Shown in pieces: positions 36,395 through 49,100 of a stretch of 64,000 nt of DNA; positions within the stretch are counted from its first letter, which is position 1; each line of letters begins with the position of its first letter. The DNA is from Primulina eburnea (Eukaryota; Streptophyta; Magnoliopsida; Lamiales; Gesneriaceae). The notes beneath the pieces are model-generated. The model saw nothing but the letters and a program-made list of their open reading frames with translations, was not told the origin of the DNA and did no database searches. The stretch spans positions 47,510,342 to 47,574,341 of the forward strand of contig NC_133101.1 of assembly GCF_022965805.1 (NCBI RefSeq). The letters run 5' to 3'. The position numbers and the translations under genes are program-made.

Positions 36395-36830
36395 CACTAG
36401 TAGAAAAATCGGATTTTATTTCGGCAGGCTTTACTTCGGCAATAATAAATTACGAAGTAATACATTACCAATAACTTCAGTAATAACACAAGCGAAGTAA
36501 AATAATATATTTTACTTCGGATGTTTAAAAACACGGGCTTCACTATATTTTTTTATTATATTTTACTTCGGTATATCAATGTTGACGAAGTAAAAAAATA
36601 AGAAAAATAATTTCATGCTGAAGTAATAAGATGAACCGCGCAGATTAACAAAGGAAACTAAACTATGCTGAACATTTAGCGACGGTTTGTCATTAAAAAC
36701 CGTCGCTGATTTAATCCGCGACGGTTTTTCGCTTAAAAAACATCGCCGATTTAATCGGCGACGGTGTGTCGCTTAAAAACCGTCGCTGATTTAATCAGCG
36801 ACGGTGTTTCAAAAAGCCGTCGCTAAATGT
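36395..36830 (+). mobile_element. CACTA-like element fragment with TTACTTCGG and GCGACGG repeats
   Basis: It starts CACTAGTAGAAAAATCGG at 36395, a common plant CACTA/MITE terminus. Then come repeated TTACTTCGG words (36420-36620), followed at 36673-36830 by four AGCGACGG/CCGTCGC palindromes. A matching right end is missing; the GAGCT-rich sequence resumes at 36830. Confidence 0.5.
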
Positions 36831-36994
36831 TCGAGCCGAGCTCAAACCGAGCCCGAGCTTCGTAACTTCCGAACGAGCCGAGCCCGAGCTTGAAATCAAA
36901 AGCTCGTAACGAGCCCGAGCCGAGAAAATAGTTGAACGAGCCGAGCCCGAGCCTGATACTGTTCGGCTCGGCTCGGCCCAGTCCCAATCGGGAA
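36831..36994 (-). repeat. GAGCC-rich segment, inverted relative to 34275-34630
   Basis: CGAGCCGAGC and GAGCCCGAGC words run here in the opposite sense to those at 34290-34620. The two blocks may be the inverted arms of one element of about 2.7 kb (34275-36994) that received the CACTA-like insertion. Clear terminal inverted repeats and a target duplication were not found. Confidence 0.45.
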
Positions 36995-37492
36995 CAGCCC
37001 ATGTGCATTACAAAAAAAATATTTTCACTATGATTTTTAGTTCGGTTATGCACGTATTATAATTGCTCATGATAAATTATTTTCACGATTATGCCTTATG
37101 ACATGATAATTTTACTTCCATGCAAATTTTACTATATTATTTACTCGTTATTTACGATATATGCATGCTGAGTCTTTAGGCTCACTAGACTTGATTGTTG
37201 TAGGTACTGATGAGGTCGGGGCCGAGGGCGGGGACCAGTGAGCTGGCTTGGATCGGCAGTAGTGGAACCCGATGACCTCATTTCAGCATTTATTATTTTT
37301 AATTCAAATCAAGTTTTTATGTTGCTGAATTATTTTTAAGTCATTATTTTGCAAACATTAGATTTCTTCCGCTGCTATTTTGAATATCAAACATTTTTAT
37401 CAGTTTAACTTATGATTGAGACATTTAGTTATTTAAAAAGAAAATTTTTAATTTTTCGCAAATTTTCAAGCACAAATTTTCGGGCCTTTACA
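36995..37492 (+). mobile_element. 3' part of a Ty3/gypsy-like LTR (copy F)
   Basis: It holds the family block GAGTCTTTAGGCTCACTAG (37172-37190) and ends CGGGCCTTTACA at 37492, with the upstream half missing. The ending differs from GACGTTACA or GATGTTTCA in the other copies, so this is a related subfamily. Confidence 0.5.
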
Positions 37493-38859
37493 GTAGGTTG
37501 GCTCGGTTGGGACTCGTTTGGTAGATGTCGAGTGTTCGCGCCGGGCGGTGTGGATGGGGCTGAGCTCAGGGGTTCAGTCGGTCCAGGCGGGTCCAGAGGT
37601 GGTCTAGGAGGGGCTGGTTTTGGGCTGGTCCGAGCTGGTTAGGCGTAGGGCCGATGGTTTGGTTCAAGAGTCACGGCTAGGGTATGGCTAGGATGCGCAA
37701 GGAATTACAAAAACATTTGGGGCGTGTTTCATGGGTCATAAGTGGTCTGGAACAGATGCTTTAGAGGCTGGTCATGTAGGTTTAAGTCATGGTTCGAGTT
37801 GGGAAATGTTTGGTTAAGTTTCGGGTTGGTTCAGATTAAAACCGAGACCCCGATCCAAGTTTTAAAATGAATCGTAGAAGTTTTGTAACGGGCTCGAGTT
37901 TATGTCTAAGAAATGCTTATAAGTATGTTTTGAGGTGTTTTGAGGAGTTTGGTAAGCTTCAGGTCGAAATCCCGAGATTCAGGGGTAAAATGATCATTTT
38001 GGGTTTTATGTATCACAAGTATGATTTTTATTAAATTATGAAAATACGTTGCATGCTTGATTTTAAGGAAAAATTTACATATATGCATGTTTTTATTAAG
38101 TGATGAATATGATGTCATGTTTTTGAAGGATGATAGTTGGTTGTGACTAATAGGATGACATGATGAAACGATGACATATAAGGCCAATGCTCAGTGGATG
38201 GATAATGCTGTCGCTGATGTCCCCGCTGCCGGGTAGCATGGTTACAAGTAGATGGACCCATCGACTGACATGATAATACGAAAGTCACAACTAACGAACA
38301 GAATTCAATTTAAGAGAACGAACACGTATATGCTAATATGAAGTGATATATTATGAAAATATTTATGCTTCGACGGCTTATGATTATGCCTACGATTTTT
38401 ACGATCATGAAATGTATTTTCATTACAGTATTTTTCATTGTTGCTTGTTATGTATATGTACTTGCTATAATGTTACAGGTGTGTTGAGTCTTTAGACTCA
38501 CTAAGTGTGAATGATGCAGTGAGCATGTTGATGAGGAGACTAAAGTTGCCGAAGTCTGAGTAAGCGGAGCTAGATATGTCCACGTAAACCCGAGGACCAT
38601 ATATTTTCCGCACATCACGTTTTATGATTTTAACATGGACTTGAACATTTATTACGCTTGATTTTGACATGGTGTTAATTATCAGGATTTTTACTTGATT
38701 TATTTCTAAGTACCTTTATGATGACCGAGTTGGCAAATTTTTAATTGTAGTATTTTGTCCATTTATTGATTCCGATTATTTTTAGTATTGCATGCATGCA
38801 AAATTTTAAATTTTGAAAATAAGTTTTTTTTTTTAGATTTTAAATTAGTAGACGTTACA
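37493..38859 (+). mobile_element. Truncated LTR of the TGTAACGTCCCG family (copy D)
   Basis: It matches the second half of copy C, including the CGCTGATGTCCCCGCTGCC block (38212-38230) and GAGTCTTTAGACTCACTAAG (38485-38504), and ends GTAGACGTTACA at 38859. The flanks (GAAAA before copy C, ACATT after copy D) do not match, so C and D are not shown to be the two LTRs of one element. Confidence 0.6.
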
Positions 38860-38869
38860 ACATTAGTAC

Positions 38870-39140
38870 TAATATTTTTATTTATCAACTCAACAAATGA
38901 GCCAATTTCGAGCTTACGAGCCACTTAAACTAGTCGAGCTCGAGCTCGAGAGCCTATTATCGAACATGTTTGTGAAGTCACGAGCCAAATATCCTTATGT
39001 TGAAGCTCGATTTAATTAATTTTTCGAGCTGAAGGTGGAGCTTGGTTTGATATGATTAACAAAGAAATTCAAACGAGCTTTTTATCGAGCCGAGCTCCGA
39101 ATAACTCGCTAACGATTTAGTTCATTTAAATCCTTAAGCA
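38870..39140 (-). repeat. Second GAGCT-rich element copy, minus orientation
   Basis: In reverse complement it begins AGGATTTAAATGAAC and continues with TCGGAGCTCGGCTCG and AAAAGCTCGTTT, parallel to the start at 34275. The copy is about 270 bp and sits just upstream of the host gene. Confidence 0.5.
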
Positions 39141-39279
39141 AATGCCCATTATCTCTTAGTTATTTTTGAATCAAATTACTTTGTCTCCTTTTTTTTAATC
39201 AATTATCTTTGAGCCTTTGAGTTTTCTTCTCCATTTAAAATTAAAATTAAAATTAAAATTAAAATAAAATAAAAAGGTG

Positions 39280-40133
39280 GCGCGTTTTGGCAATTTCCTG
39301 GAACCTTCCTCTTTCTCAACGCGGCCCCGACAAAGTTTTTGTTATTTTCAACCAACATCTTTTCTTATTTCGTTGACGCGTAAACTATGTAGTAGTTCTC
39401 TTCTTTTCTTTTTTCTTAAAAAAAATTCAAGAAAATATTGGCACAATAATTTACATTTTTCTCGAGCAGTTTGCGGGTCTAGATTTTTGGATAAGTGAGA
39501 GAAGTGAAACTTATTTAAACCTCAAAAAGGTAAAGACTGGAACTTTATCATCTGCGTTATTCTTTCTTGCTGAATTTTTGTCTTCTTTTGATGTATTTTT
39601 AGTTTGAAGAATCCTTGATCTGGGTTACTGTATTTGCTACTGGTGGTGTTGCTTATGTATTTGTTTTTAACTAACGTTGTGTTTTTCAAGTTTACATTTT
39701 GCTGCTCTGTGTTTTTGGCTGTGTTTATAATTGATCTGGCCACCATTATACATTTCCTTTGGTTATTGAGCGAACCTGATTTGGATTTGAAAAGTGGAAA
39801 GAGTTTCACGTTGCCTTACATTACTGATGTTATCGTGCATTCTGTTTAGTTTGAAATGATTTTGTACATCTATATAGCAGAAGGATTTGATTTCGGTCAT
39901 TCGAATTCCCATCTTCTTGGAAACTGATTGATGTGGCAATAGAAACTTGGATTGTTGTTGCGGCTATGCTCTAGACTTGTGATCCAGCATTGCGATTTAA
40001 CACATTGAGGTATGTACAATCAATATGCTAAATATAGCTTTTATCTCCTTAATTTAAAGTAATTTTGTGTATTGATTTATGCCATTCCTGAAATGATTCT
40101 TAGGGAGATTCTCTGGATTTGTGGAAACTGGAG
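39280..40133 (+). promoter_or_regulatory. Probable promoter-proximal and 5' untranslated region of the CAX gene
   Basis: CT-rich leader-like sequence around 39300-39420 precedes a possible untranslated exon ending at AAAAAG|GTAAAG (39530), and another exon-like piece ending ATTGAG|GTATGT near 40009. The coding ATG follows at 40134. These exon limits are inferred from splice-like motifs only. Confidence 0.4.
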
Positions 40134-43100
40134 ATGGTATCCTTAGAAGAAAAGGTAGAATTTGAATCTGACGAGATCCCACTTAGAGTATCACAGCCGA
40201 CGAACAAAATTCAAACATTGAATTGTGAAAGGTCTTACGTTTTCTCACTCCCAAAATTTTCTGCTTCATGGATCCTAAGAACGGCGCATCGAATCAGTGT
40301 TCTAAGAAGTGTTCCCATTGTCTTGATTAAAGCAAAGATCAACATTTTATTGCCTTTTGGGCCATTGGCAATAATGCTACACTATATAACCAATAAACAT
40401 GTAAGGATATAAAAACTTTCCCTATCCTCCTGGATTTTTTTACTTAAATTAAGTTACGGTTTCTTTATGATCTTTTTGGCCTGGAACGTATTCTAGGGAT
40501 GGGTCTTCTTCTTCAGCTTACTTGGCATTACTCCTCTGGCAGAGCGCCTAGGTTATGTAACTGAGTAAGTAACACTTTTGCTCTGCTAGTTTTATTTCCC
40601 TTCTCGACAGAAATACTTACATCATTCTCGATGCATTTGTTGTAGGCAACTTTCTTTTTACACGGGACCAACAGGTAGCTTTTCTCGAGTCATTTCATTT
40701 TTCTTATTTCGACGATGATCGATGCTAATTTAAGTAGTTCAAGATGACAAGAGGTTTTCTACCTTATATTTCATAAGGGTAGGTACTAAAGTAGTGTACA
40801 TTTTGTATAGTGCTTGTAGAAGCTAATTTTATTTTCTTAATGCATTTGCTTTCTGTTGTGTACGGAGTATTATAGCTGACTAATGTTCAGATTATGACAT
40901 TTTGCCAACTTTTTGTCTGCTAAAAACAATTGCAGCCCAGAGATGCTAATCGGTATCACCTTCTCTATTCTTAAGATGCAATTAACTAAGGTATTGTGAC
41001 ATCCGCATAAAAAAAATGAATAGTCGAGAGATTAGAACCATCATGGGTACTAAGGTTACCCTTCCCACTAATGTAATCATTGGCATATAACTACTCTGTC
41101 AGGAAATGTCGCCAAAAGGGGCCCAATTCTGTATTTTTGTGATTCTTACGTGAGACCATGCGTAGGTAAAAGAGAAGGTCAAATTACGTGAAGAATCCTT
41201 CGACGTGCCGATTGTGATAAATGAGATTGATGAACACAAAAGTATTTTATTTAACCATGATCTTTGTTTTGGCTGGGTAATATTCCTTGAACATGTTCTT
41301 GTTAGGTTTAAATGCCGTATATCTTTGAAGAAAGCAATCGTTGTAAAATATGGCTAATACTTCAAAAGCTTGGCAATTAACAATATTATTCACCGTCATA
41401 ACGCTATTATGATTCAAGATTTCATAAATTTTTGACATAATCTACATGAAGACTGGAGATCTCATCAATAATATGACATATGTACTAGCACAATACATAT
41501 TACCCATGTCCACAATGCATTTTCCCCAAAACAGAATGCTACCTCATAGGCATGCATTGTGTACAAACACAGAAAAAAATGGCTCAAGGAAAATATGCAA
41601 AACCATATAAGGACTTCCAGGTTAGGAAGCAATCCAAAATCAAAGCATACTAAATGTCTCGACGGTAATCTATCTCATGATGCAAAATACTCCGACGACC
41701 TTGTATCACTAACCATGGCCGAAAACTAATCTTGATTTCCCACTCTAATGTAGCTCCTTACTGAAGAATCTATTATCTTATTCGCTAGATACAAACCCCT
41801 CAACATCTATAAGCATTAAGGAGTAATCAATGTAACGAGATAGGTTATACTTCCTAAAATATCTAATCTGATCAAGAATTCTCTATTGAAATGAATCATT
41901 ATTATAATAATGATTAAATCATACATGGCTGTTTCTTTTTTTTTTTTTTGATAAAAGACTAATTTTATTATAATAATTAGACATTACAAGAAAATGCAGG
42001 ATGAGTAATCCGCGATCAATTACACAGATGCTGTAATGACATTTGATGCTGTAATGTCATCAGCTATATAGAATTTCGAACTACTACCCTGACAATACAA
42101 ATTTTCAGTCCCTAACTAGGTCTGATATAGTTAAATGATTAAATTCTTTGAAGCTCGCCGTCCATGATGCAATCCTGAATTTTATTTTCTCCCATATTTG
42201 ATCAATTGAGTCGTGCGCATCTTCAAAAATTCTTCTATTCCTTTCCAACCATATGGACCATAGTACACCGTGAAGTATCATATACCAGAATTCCTTAAAT
42301 TTCGGTGGTAAGGGGCATTCTGAATCCAAACAGAATAGTTCTTTAACCTGGCTTGGAAGGACCCAATGAACTCCCAACTCTCTTTGAGCTTTAATCAAAA
42401 TGCTTCTGGAGTATGAGCAATGCAGAAGAATGTGATCCTGATGCTCTTCATCTTGTCGACATAAACAACACCACTGAGGCCTTAGAACGCAATCCCTCCA
42501 CCTTTTTTGCACGCGGTCACAAGTAGGCAGCTTTCCCAATGCCACAATCCACGAGAAAATCTTTACTTTTTGCGGGACGTGCACTTTCCAGATTTTTTGG
42601 AAGCAGTTGAATTGTGGAAAATCAGATGAATGGAAAAAGGAGTTATAAAAAGATTTAACTAGAGAAAAGCCCTGACGAATCCCCCAACCAAACTCTATAA
42701 TCCTGATAACCCAACTGCAGTCTAACTCTCGCTAAGACTCCTGACAGAATGGTGAACTCACATAACTCTTCCTTTGATAAATCCCTCCTAAACCTCACAT
42801 CCCAAGTGAAAGAAGACGAACCCCCAGAATTAGTGACATGAACAAAATGGCAGATAGGTTGGTTGTTACTTAAGTTACAAACACGAAACAAGGCAGGAAA
42901 TCTACACTTAAACGACTCCCCTCCCTCCGAGACGTCCTCTCAGAATCGAATGATGTTACCCTGATTTGGCACCACCCTAAGAAGTTGATGAAAAGCCTGG
43001 TAAGACCGAGAGATAAATTTCCAAGGACTCTAAATGTTTTTCTCTCCGCCAACCCCAAATCCCACCCGTTTTCCTGTAACCCATATATGCTTTTGATGAC

Positions 43101-46100
43101 TTTTTTCCACAGCGTCCCACTCTCCACCGAACATCTCCACCACCATTTACCGAGAAGAGTCTTATTTCTGAGACAGATATTCCCCATTCCCAAACCACCT
43201 TTTTCCTTAGGTTTACACACTTGCTTCCAGCCGACCATGTGGCAATGTTTCTCCCCTTCGTCACCATTCCACAAAAAATCTCTCATTATTTTTTCCATTT
43301 TTGCAGCCTCTTTGCTAGGAACTCTGAAAAGGGACATGAAATAGGATGGCATTGCACAAAATACCGCCTTTATCAAAATTAAGCGACCACCTCTAGATAG
43401 AAACGACCTTTTCCAACTAGCTAATTTCTTAGCCATTTTCGAAATAACCGGTTCCCAAAACTCAGATTTTGTGGGATTACCTCCCAATGATAACCCTAGA
43501 TACTTGATTGGCCACATCTCTTTTTTACCCCCAAAAGCGATTGCCATTTCATCTACTTCATCTTCCGAGAAATTCAATACCTGCACAACACTCTTCCCCA
43601 TATTAATTTTCAGCCCTGAATGTTTAGCAAATTTTTTGAGTATATCCACTATTATCAATCACATCATTCTTTGATTCCGCAAATAATAGAGCATCGTCTG
43701 CAAATTGTAAATGCGAGATTTCTAGCTTGTCTTTTCCTATTTCCAGCCCCTTCAACTCATTGTCTTGCCTTGCCTTGTCCACCATTCTCTCCAACACATC
43801 GACAACTAAGTTGAAAAGGAAAGGTGATAATGGATCACCTTGTCTTAGCCCTCTTTCCGCTCTTATTTTCCCACATGTTCTTCCATTTAAAAATATAGAG
43901 AAGGAAACGTTAGAAACGCATCCTCTAATCCACCTCCTCCATCTCTCACCGAATCCTTTATGTTGTAGCACTAGGTCTAAAAATTGCCAGTTGACATTAT
44001 CATAAGCTTTTTCCAAATCAATTTTCAGCACCCATCCCTTCTTTTTTTTCCTGCGGTATTCTTCCACAATCTCATTCGCACTGAGGCAACAATCCAATAT
44101 CTGTCTTCTCTTGATAAATGCACACTGGTTCTCCGCAATTGTGTTACCCAAAGCCTTCTTCAATCTGTTAACCAATACCTTTGCCAATATCTTATACAAG
44201 CTCAGTAACCAAACTAATTGGTCGAAAATTATTTATCTTTTGCGCATCATTTTTCTTTGGGATTAGGCAGATGTAAGTTTCATTGGTAATTCCATTGACA
44301 ATCCCATCGTCAAAAAATTCAGCGAACACCTTTAACAGATCCACTCGCAATGTATCCCAGTTCTTTTGAAAGAATGCCAAAGTGAATCCATCCGGCCCCG
44401 GCGCTTTTGTTCCATCACAATCAAACACAGCCTTTTTAATCTCTTCCTCCTCAAAATATTTTCCCAACTCCTCTGCATCGTCTCTCTCTATCGGTGCCCA
44501 ATCCAGCCCATTAATTCCACTCCCCTGGTCAGCCGAACTCCCCCCTTCCCCCTCTGCCTTCCTAAACAAGTTCTGGTATAAATTGATAATTTCATGCTCA
44601 ATTTGTTTTTCCTCGGTAACTACTCGACCATCATCCAATTCCACTCTTTCAATCAATGCTTCTATTTCTTCTGCTATTCAATAGTGCGTGAAAGAACTTT
44701 GTATTTTGATCCCTTGTTGTAACCATTTGAATTTTGCTTTTTGGCTTTGTATTTGAAAATTTGCAAAGGCTATTTTTTCCAGTTCCCATCTTACTTCCTT
44801 CCTCTCTTGGTTCAGCGCTTCCGACCATAGTCCAGCAGCCTCAGTCCCATCCAACTGCCTAATCTTATTGTTCAGCTCATAGAATCTGACACGGACATCA
44901 CCATACACTTCTTTATTCCATTCCGATACATCTTTTTTGATCATTTTCAGCTTTTGCATAAATTTGTATCCTTCCCACCCCTGAACACCCCCTTTGTTCC
45001 ACCATGTCCTCACTAGCTCTTTGAATTTGTGATGTGACAACCAAACATTTTCAAATCTGAAAGGAGCTGGATCCCATCTCAACCTGATGTGTCAAACAAG
45101 ACAGGGCAGTGATCAGATGTAAGTCTTGGAAGCACCGTTTGTCTATAATTGGGAAATAAGATCCTCCATCCCGTCGAAAATAAGAATCTGTCCAGCCGGC
45201 TGCAAATTGGCACCGATCTAAAATTGGACCAAGTGAATTTTGCATTCAAGAGTGGTGGGTCAAAGAGCTCCAACTCCTCTATTAAAGCATCGAAACAGGA
45301 CATGCTAGTAGTTAAAGACTGACTATTAAGTTTTTCTCCCAAATTCCGCACAACATTGAAATCACCTCCAAGACACCAAGACTCCCCACAGATTACTTTC
45401 AACCCCGCTAATTCATCCCAAAATAAATCTCTAAATCTCGGTTTCACGGGCCCATAAACGGCTGAAAACCACCAGTTTTTACCGTCATTCCCGGCAATCT
45501 CAATTGACACCGAGAATTCCCCAATCAGATTATTATTCACTTGCACCACTCGGGGGTCCCACATGACAAGAATTCCCCCAGACCTACCAACCGATGGCAA
45601 ACAAACCTAATCAACAAATCTTGATTTCCAAACACTTGCACAATTTTTTTTTCTACCATTTCACGTTTTGTTTCCAAGAGAACCACAATGTCTGAATTTT
45701 CATTTTGAAGCAATGTCCGGACCAAAGAATGTCTTTTCGTTGCCGCCCCACCACCTCTTATATTCCAAACGCAAATCTTCATGTAAACGGATTGGACCCC
45801 CTCGAAGTGGAACCTCTGTCATAGCTAATTCCACATTGTAATCTGTACAACTCCCTCTTTAACTGCATTTTTTTTCCTTTTCCTTATCGCCATTTCTGTC
45901 ATCCATAGCCACCCCTGTCACTTGCTGTTTCTTTGAGTATCCTCAATCAAATTATCTTGTATAACAAACATTTGCTTGCCCACAATGACCCACATTGATA
46001 GACTGCCATCACACACTTGCAGTTTGCCGCAAGCAACATGGGGGAATTTCGCATTCTTTCTTTTCCTTACGTGAAAGCGCCCTTAAGTCAAACATCACCG

Positions 46101-49100
46101 GCTCGTAGTATGTCATGTGCTAACATCAAACACCATATGCTCACAGTTCGCTGCAATCTAATGTCGTCTAAGAGTATATGCTTGCAATCTGCCACAAGCT
46201 AGTGTAATCAAATAGCATATGCTTGCAATCTGTCGCAAGTATCCACATCAATAAACATCATTATGTAATAAGTGTCCATCTATTTCAGCAAACTCGCGCG
46301 TCTAACATCTAAATGGAGTTGATATTTACTTTTTCCCGCCAAACCATGTCGCATGTCCGACGTATATATTCAATGTTTGCCTATTTTATTAAAGCCAAAT
46401 CATATAACAACATTTACTATTGGCTTTCATCTTTAAATATCATTGTGATGTCTGTTTGTTACCCAAGTTGATATCGCTGTAGTTAGACCTAACTTTCATA
46501 TAATAAATGATACCTGATTTGTCATTAGTTTATCATAATAGGCTTGGGAAATGAACCTCCAAACAAGAAGAATTTAAAGGTTGAATACTTGAATCACTCA
46601 AAAAACATGGCTCCTCAGTTCTCTCTTGTCTTTAGTTGATGATAGAAGCATATATGATATAATTCACACCAATACATGTAACACTATACATAAGTAAAAG
46701 TTTAGCAAAATTCGGTTCACCCAAATAGTATATATTTGATTTGTCGTTAGCAAAATTTAAAGGTTGAATCACTCAACAACATTTCTCTCTTTTCTTAATT
46801 ATGGCTTTCTCATTACAAAAAAATATATAGCAAAATTTGGTTCACCCTACACTTGGGGTTTAAGAGACTATGCAATTGAATCTACAGTGAACCTTCAGTT
46901 TCTGATGAAAGCACGAAGTGTGTCGCATTGATTCTTTTTGTACTGTTTTTGGTTTTGCACTCTGTAAATATGAATCATGTGCCATGATAATAAAATCTTA
47001 GATGAGGTAAATTCATCCTGGCATCTCAAATGTAATATGATCTATATTAAGTTTATGATTATAAATCGTCTACTTTCCTACTTCTTTGTTTTATTTGACA
47101 TATATGGCGTGAACGAGCGTGGGTTAAGTTACCCATTTTTGCTTGCACAGACATCTTGTGCTTAGTTGATAAGGTTTTGGATTGTTTAAGCCGAGTTGAA
47201 TTTTCTGTCCGTGTGTGCCTTCAAAATGTTTGTATCTAGCAATTTTGGCTGATTATTTTATTACCTTAATGCTTACATCTATTCGCTTATAATAATTTCC
47301 TGGCTAGTATAGCTGTTCTTTACGGCATAGTTTTCTTGTTTTGCTTGATCTGCAGTGGGTGGGCTTCTGAATGCTACATTTGGAAATGCAACTGAGGTGA
47401 TAATTTCAATGTATGCTTTGAAGAACGGGATGATTAGGGTGGTTCAGCAATCATTACTAGGTTCAATATTGTCAAACATGCTTTTGGTGCTTGGATGTGC
47501 ATTCTTCTGCGGTGGGATTCATAATAAAAAAATCCAAGTTTTTGACCAGGTGATGGATCTTTGTATTTTAGCAGTCAAACATTTTGAATTAGGATTGCTA
47601 CTGACCAAATCAATCCAAATACTATTTATTTTTCTAGTATTATAGCTCGAGCTCAAATATTTTTAGGTGGCTCAAAGCTTGAAAAATAATTATTTAAGGC
47701 TTTGTGCTCGACTTCAAGTTTGAATTTGAACTCGATTTGTTAATTTGAACTTAACTATCTAGTTCTATTGAGCAAAAGCTCGAATTCTTGAGACGTATGT
47801 GTTGCGTGTTTATATATGAATATCATGTCTTGCTTGTCTTATCTATTTATTTTTCAAATAATTGGTTTAGTTATAATTTTCTACCTATAAAATGATGGAT
47901 GAATGAATTAAGTTATCCAATATTGCCATGGAGGATTCGAATGAAGAAATCTGGCATTACCTGGGGTTTTGTATTTTATCTCTTCGAGTCTATTTAATTA
48001 CAAAATCTATTTTGTTTTTAGACAAGTATTACAATTTGTAGGAAATTGATTTGAATGGAGGGAAGAGAAAGATGTGAACTGAAGCAGTTGAGGAGGGTGG
48101 GAAAAGTTGGAGACAATCTAGGAGATTGTAGTTTTTGAAATTTACAAGAACACAACTTCTTGCTGAGAAAGAACCGAGTTTAAGAGAATTATGGGAGGAC
48201 AGTAGGAGAGAAATGAGAAAATGGCGGGAAAAAATTGGTGAGAAATGTTGAAATTACATATCCAAATATGAAGCCAAGCAAAAGTGGGAAAAATATTTGT
48301 CTTGATGCTGCCATACCCAAATACTTGTGTCAATAGTCTCAACTATTATAAAATAGTTGAAACGTTAAAGATCGTGAGCTGAATAGAATAATTCATGCTC
48401 AAATTTGGCTAATAAGATAAACCTAGCATATTTGACCTGGGCTCAAGTTTGATACTTCAAATATGAATTGACTAATATTTGAGTTGGCTGAAAACCTTGC
48501 AAACCAGCTTTGTTTCTTTGCACCTTTTCTGAATGCCAAATCCATTTTGTCATCAATTTGATCCTGGTGGCCCTAAATATGTATGTCACTAGCTAACGGA
48601 CATGAAAACTTTTCAGGCAGCTGCCCAGGTGAATTCTGGGTTATTGTTGATGGCTGTTATGGGTTTATTGTTCCCAGCAGTGTTGCACTTCACTCATACA
48701 GAAGTGCACGAGGGCAAGTCAGAGCTTGCTCTTTCACGATTTAGCAGTTGCGTAATGCTGGTTGCGTATGCTAGCTATCTCTTCTTTCAGCTCAAGGTTC
48801 AAAAAAATCTTTACAGCGAGGTACGAATGCAGTGCTTGTAATTTGAGGACAGACATCTTGTGTAGTATGATGATAAATGATTTATGCTTGTTCCCATTAA
48901 TGTTGGTCGGTTCAGGTGAGGGAAACTGATGAACAAGATTCTGATGAAGACGAGGAACAGTGAGCTTACCAGTTGGGAAGCAATCGGGTGGCTCGCTGTT
49001 TTGACACTGTGGATATCTGTTTTATCCGGATATCTTGTCAATGCAATACAGGTAAATTACCTTGATGAAGAAGAAAATGAAAAAGAGGAAAAGAAAAAGT

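Noticed and set aside
30847..38859. Copies C and D as the two LTRs of one complete element
   Set aside because: The flanking bases GAAAA and ACATT do not match, the LTR ends differ (GATGTTTCA versus GACGTTACA), and copy D lacks its first half.
43471..44684. Plus-strand frames over the LINE
   Set aside because: They are antisense to the reverse transcriptase and endonuclease coding strand and contain no domain.
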